Shown piece by piece: positions 63,223 to 64,000 of a stretch of DNA of 64,000 bases (positions within the stretch are counted from its first letter, which is position 1; each line of letters starts with the position of its first letter). The notes beneath the pieces are model-generated. The model was not told the DNA's origin and searched no databases. It saw nothing but the letters and a program-made list of their open reading frames with translations. Source of the DNA: Porphyromonadaceae bacterium FC4 (lineage in GTDB: Bacteria; Bacteroidota; Bacteroidia; Bacteroidales; Porphyromonadaceae). Made by a program: the position numbers and the translations under genes. The stretch lies in the NCBI GenBank assembly GCA_900120395.1, contig LT635553.1, positions 486,186 through 550,185 of the forward strand, in the 5' to 3' direction.

Positions 63223-63338
63223 GCAAAAAGTTTCCTACTGGAAACCGTTTGCTACTATCCGTCAAATCATTTTCTTTCCTACTGGAAATATTTCGCTACT
63301 ATCCGTCAAATTTTTTTGCTCGGCTCGAAGCGCAAAAA
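63223..63338 (+). repeat. 44-bp double stem-loop repeat, copy 10
   Basis: Cores TTTCCTACTGGAAA at 63231-63244 and TTTCCTACTGGAAA at 63275-63288, spacing 44; tails TGCTACTATCCGT and CGCTACTATCCGT; T-run then GCTCGGCTCGAAGCGC as right arm. Confidence 0.95.
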
Positions 63339-63458
63339 TACCCATGGCGTCACTACCCGAGTAGATTCGCCTGATGACATACCTCAAGCTGACCGAGTAC
63401 AACCTCTAAGGTGACTCCTCTCGAGGTACATCTGCGGTGTCCTCGATTGAATAAAATG

Positions 63459-63497
63459 AGTGCCGACCCCCATAGCACGGGGATCGGCACTTTTTTG
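63459..63497 (+). terminator. Rho-independent terminator before the TrmH-like gene
   Basis: Stem AGTGCCGA.CCCC with GGGG.TCGGCACT (one mismatch), followed by TTTTTTG. It would end transcripts coming from the lipoprotein gene and repeat copy 10. Confidence 0.82.
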
Positions 63498-63505
63498 TAA
63501 CTTTG
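63498..63505 (+). promoter_or_regulatory. -7 box directly before the TrmH-like gene
   Basis: TAACTTTG, only five bases before the ATG at 63511. The transcript would start at or next to the ATG, so the mRNA may be nearly leaderless. Confidence 0.5.
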
Positions 63506-63510
63506 GGTGT

Positions 63511-64000
63511 ATGGCTCGCAAACTATCGATAAAGGAGATGAAGCGACTCACACCAGATGAGTATGCTTCTGCAGATAAGCTTCCGATTGTGACGGTCGTG
63601 GACAACGTCCGTAGCCTGCATAATGTCGGCTCACTCTTTCGTACCGCAGACTGTCTCGGGCTTCGTCGCCTCTGCCTCTGTGGAATAACCGGCACTCCGC
63701 CCCATGCTGAGCTGCACAAGAGTGCCCTGGGGGCGGAGGAGGTGGTGGAGTGGAGCTATTTCGAAAACACCGCCGACGCAGTCCGAGAGCTCCATCGCCT
63801 GGGCTACACCACGCTTGCTCTGGAGCAGGCAGAGGGTAGTCTCAAGCTCGGGGAGGTCGATCTCGAGGAGGTGCTCGGCACCTCGGAGGGGATCGCACTG
63901 GTCCTGGGAAACGAGGTGGACGGTATCCCACAGGAGGTCATCGACCTCTGCGACCACTGTCTCGAGATTAGGCAGTATGGCACCAAGCACTCCATGAACG
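63511..64000 (+). CDS. SpoU/TrmH-family RNA methyltransferase (cut by window edge)
   Basis: 163 residues are visible and the frame runs off the right edge. Motif 1 (VDNVRSLHNVGSLFRTAD, about 29-46), motif 2 (LVLGNEVDGIP, about 131-141) and the start of motif 3 (IRQYGTKHSMN, about 153) are present. It 2'-O-methylates ribose in tRNA or rRNA; which RNA is uncertain. The start is chosen because MARKLSIKEM aligns with the usual N terminus of these short family members. Confidence 0.9.
   Translation, partial: MARKLSIKEMKRLTPDEYASADKLPIVTVVDNVRSLHNVGSLFRTADCLGLRRLCLCGITGTPPHAELHKSALGAEEVVEWSYFENTADAVRELHRLGYTTLALEQAEGSLKLGEVDLEEVLGTSEGIALVLGNEVDGIPQEVIDLCDHCLEIRQYGTKHSMN

Noticed and set aside
5010-63288. 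Paired palindromic repeats considered as CRISPR arrays
   Set aside because: Only two units occur per site, the intervening bases are themselves similar between sites, and no cas genes are present.

Overview
The window looks like a chromosomal piece of a Bacteroidales bacterium, most probably a Porphyromonas species. The reasons are the SusC/SusD-type outer-membrane pair, promoters of the Bacteroidetes type (TTTG about 19 bases before TAnnTTTG), an S46 dipeptidyl peptidase of the DPP7 kind, a secreted sialidase, an Fkp-type fucose enzyme, a three-subunit fumarate reductase/succinate dehydrogenase and a PPi-dependent phosphofructokinase. Species assignment is inference.

Layout. 1-4.8 kb: an HsdR-N-like protein, PPi-phosphofructokinase, and an operon small membrane protein - OmpH/Skp - rlmH - truA. 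5.1-11.5 kb: a galactose operon on the minus strand (galM, two sugar permeases, galK) ending with a PLP-dependent decarboxylase and a strong terminator. 12.1-14.3 kb: a lower-GC pair (alpha/beta hydrolase, LCM-type methyltransferase) between two copies of an interspersed repeat. 14.5-21.2 kb: plus-strand operon of an NAD(P)H oxidoreductase, an amidinotransferase-fold enzyme, fkp, radA and an anaerobic sulfatase-maturase-like radical SAM protein. 22.2-30.9 kb: five-gene SusC/SusD locus with a TlpA-like lipoprotein, a DUF4843 lipoprotein and a PKD-like lipoprotein. 31.1-34.7 kb: flavodiiron protein - nagB - sialidase. 35.1-42 kb: DUF488 gene, two tandem tRNA-Leu genes, pheS-nth-CBM9-like, and prmA-pfkA-HAD/hotdog fusion. 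42.5-44.1 kb: YtxH/holin-like/basic protein cluster. 44.2-47.6 kb: ybeY-DUF4271-hemD-rnpA-yidD-tatD operon. 48.2-55.1 kb: rnr-ruvB-flippase-dpp7 operon. 55.6-58.6 kb: two outer-membrane barrels. 58.9-62.4 kb: frd/sdh CAB. 62.7-64 kb: a lipoprotein and a truncated SpoU/TrmH methyltransferase.

Together the genes suggest an anaerobe that takes sugars (galactose, sialylated and probably fucosylated host glycans) and peptides from host material, runs glycolysis with both PPi- and ATP-dependent phosphofructokinases, and respires fumarate.

The most unusual feature is an interspersed intergenic repeat. Ten complete copies and one truncated copy are present in 64 kb. Each complete copy holds two stem-loop cores (TTTCC-4 nt-GGAAA) exactly 44 bases apart, each followed by a CGCTACTATCCGTCAAA-like tail, with a right arm (GCCCCGATCCGGAGCG-like) in most copies and a left arm (TGATAAACAGATG-like) in four. 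One truncated copy supplies the last codons and the stop of the radical SAM gene. Two lower-GC gene blocks lie between same-orientation copies. A separate 173-bp MITE-like element with 17-bp terminal inverted repeats and a 5-bp target duplication is present near 47.8 kb, and a 22-bp minisatellite covers the rnpA-yidD junction.
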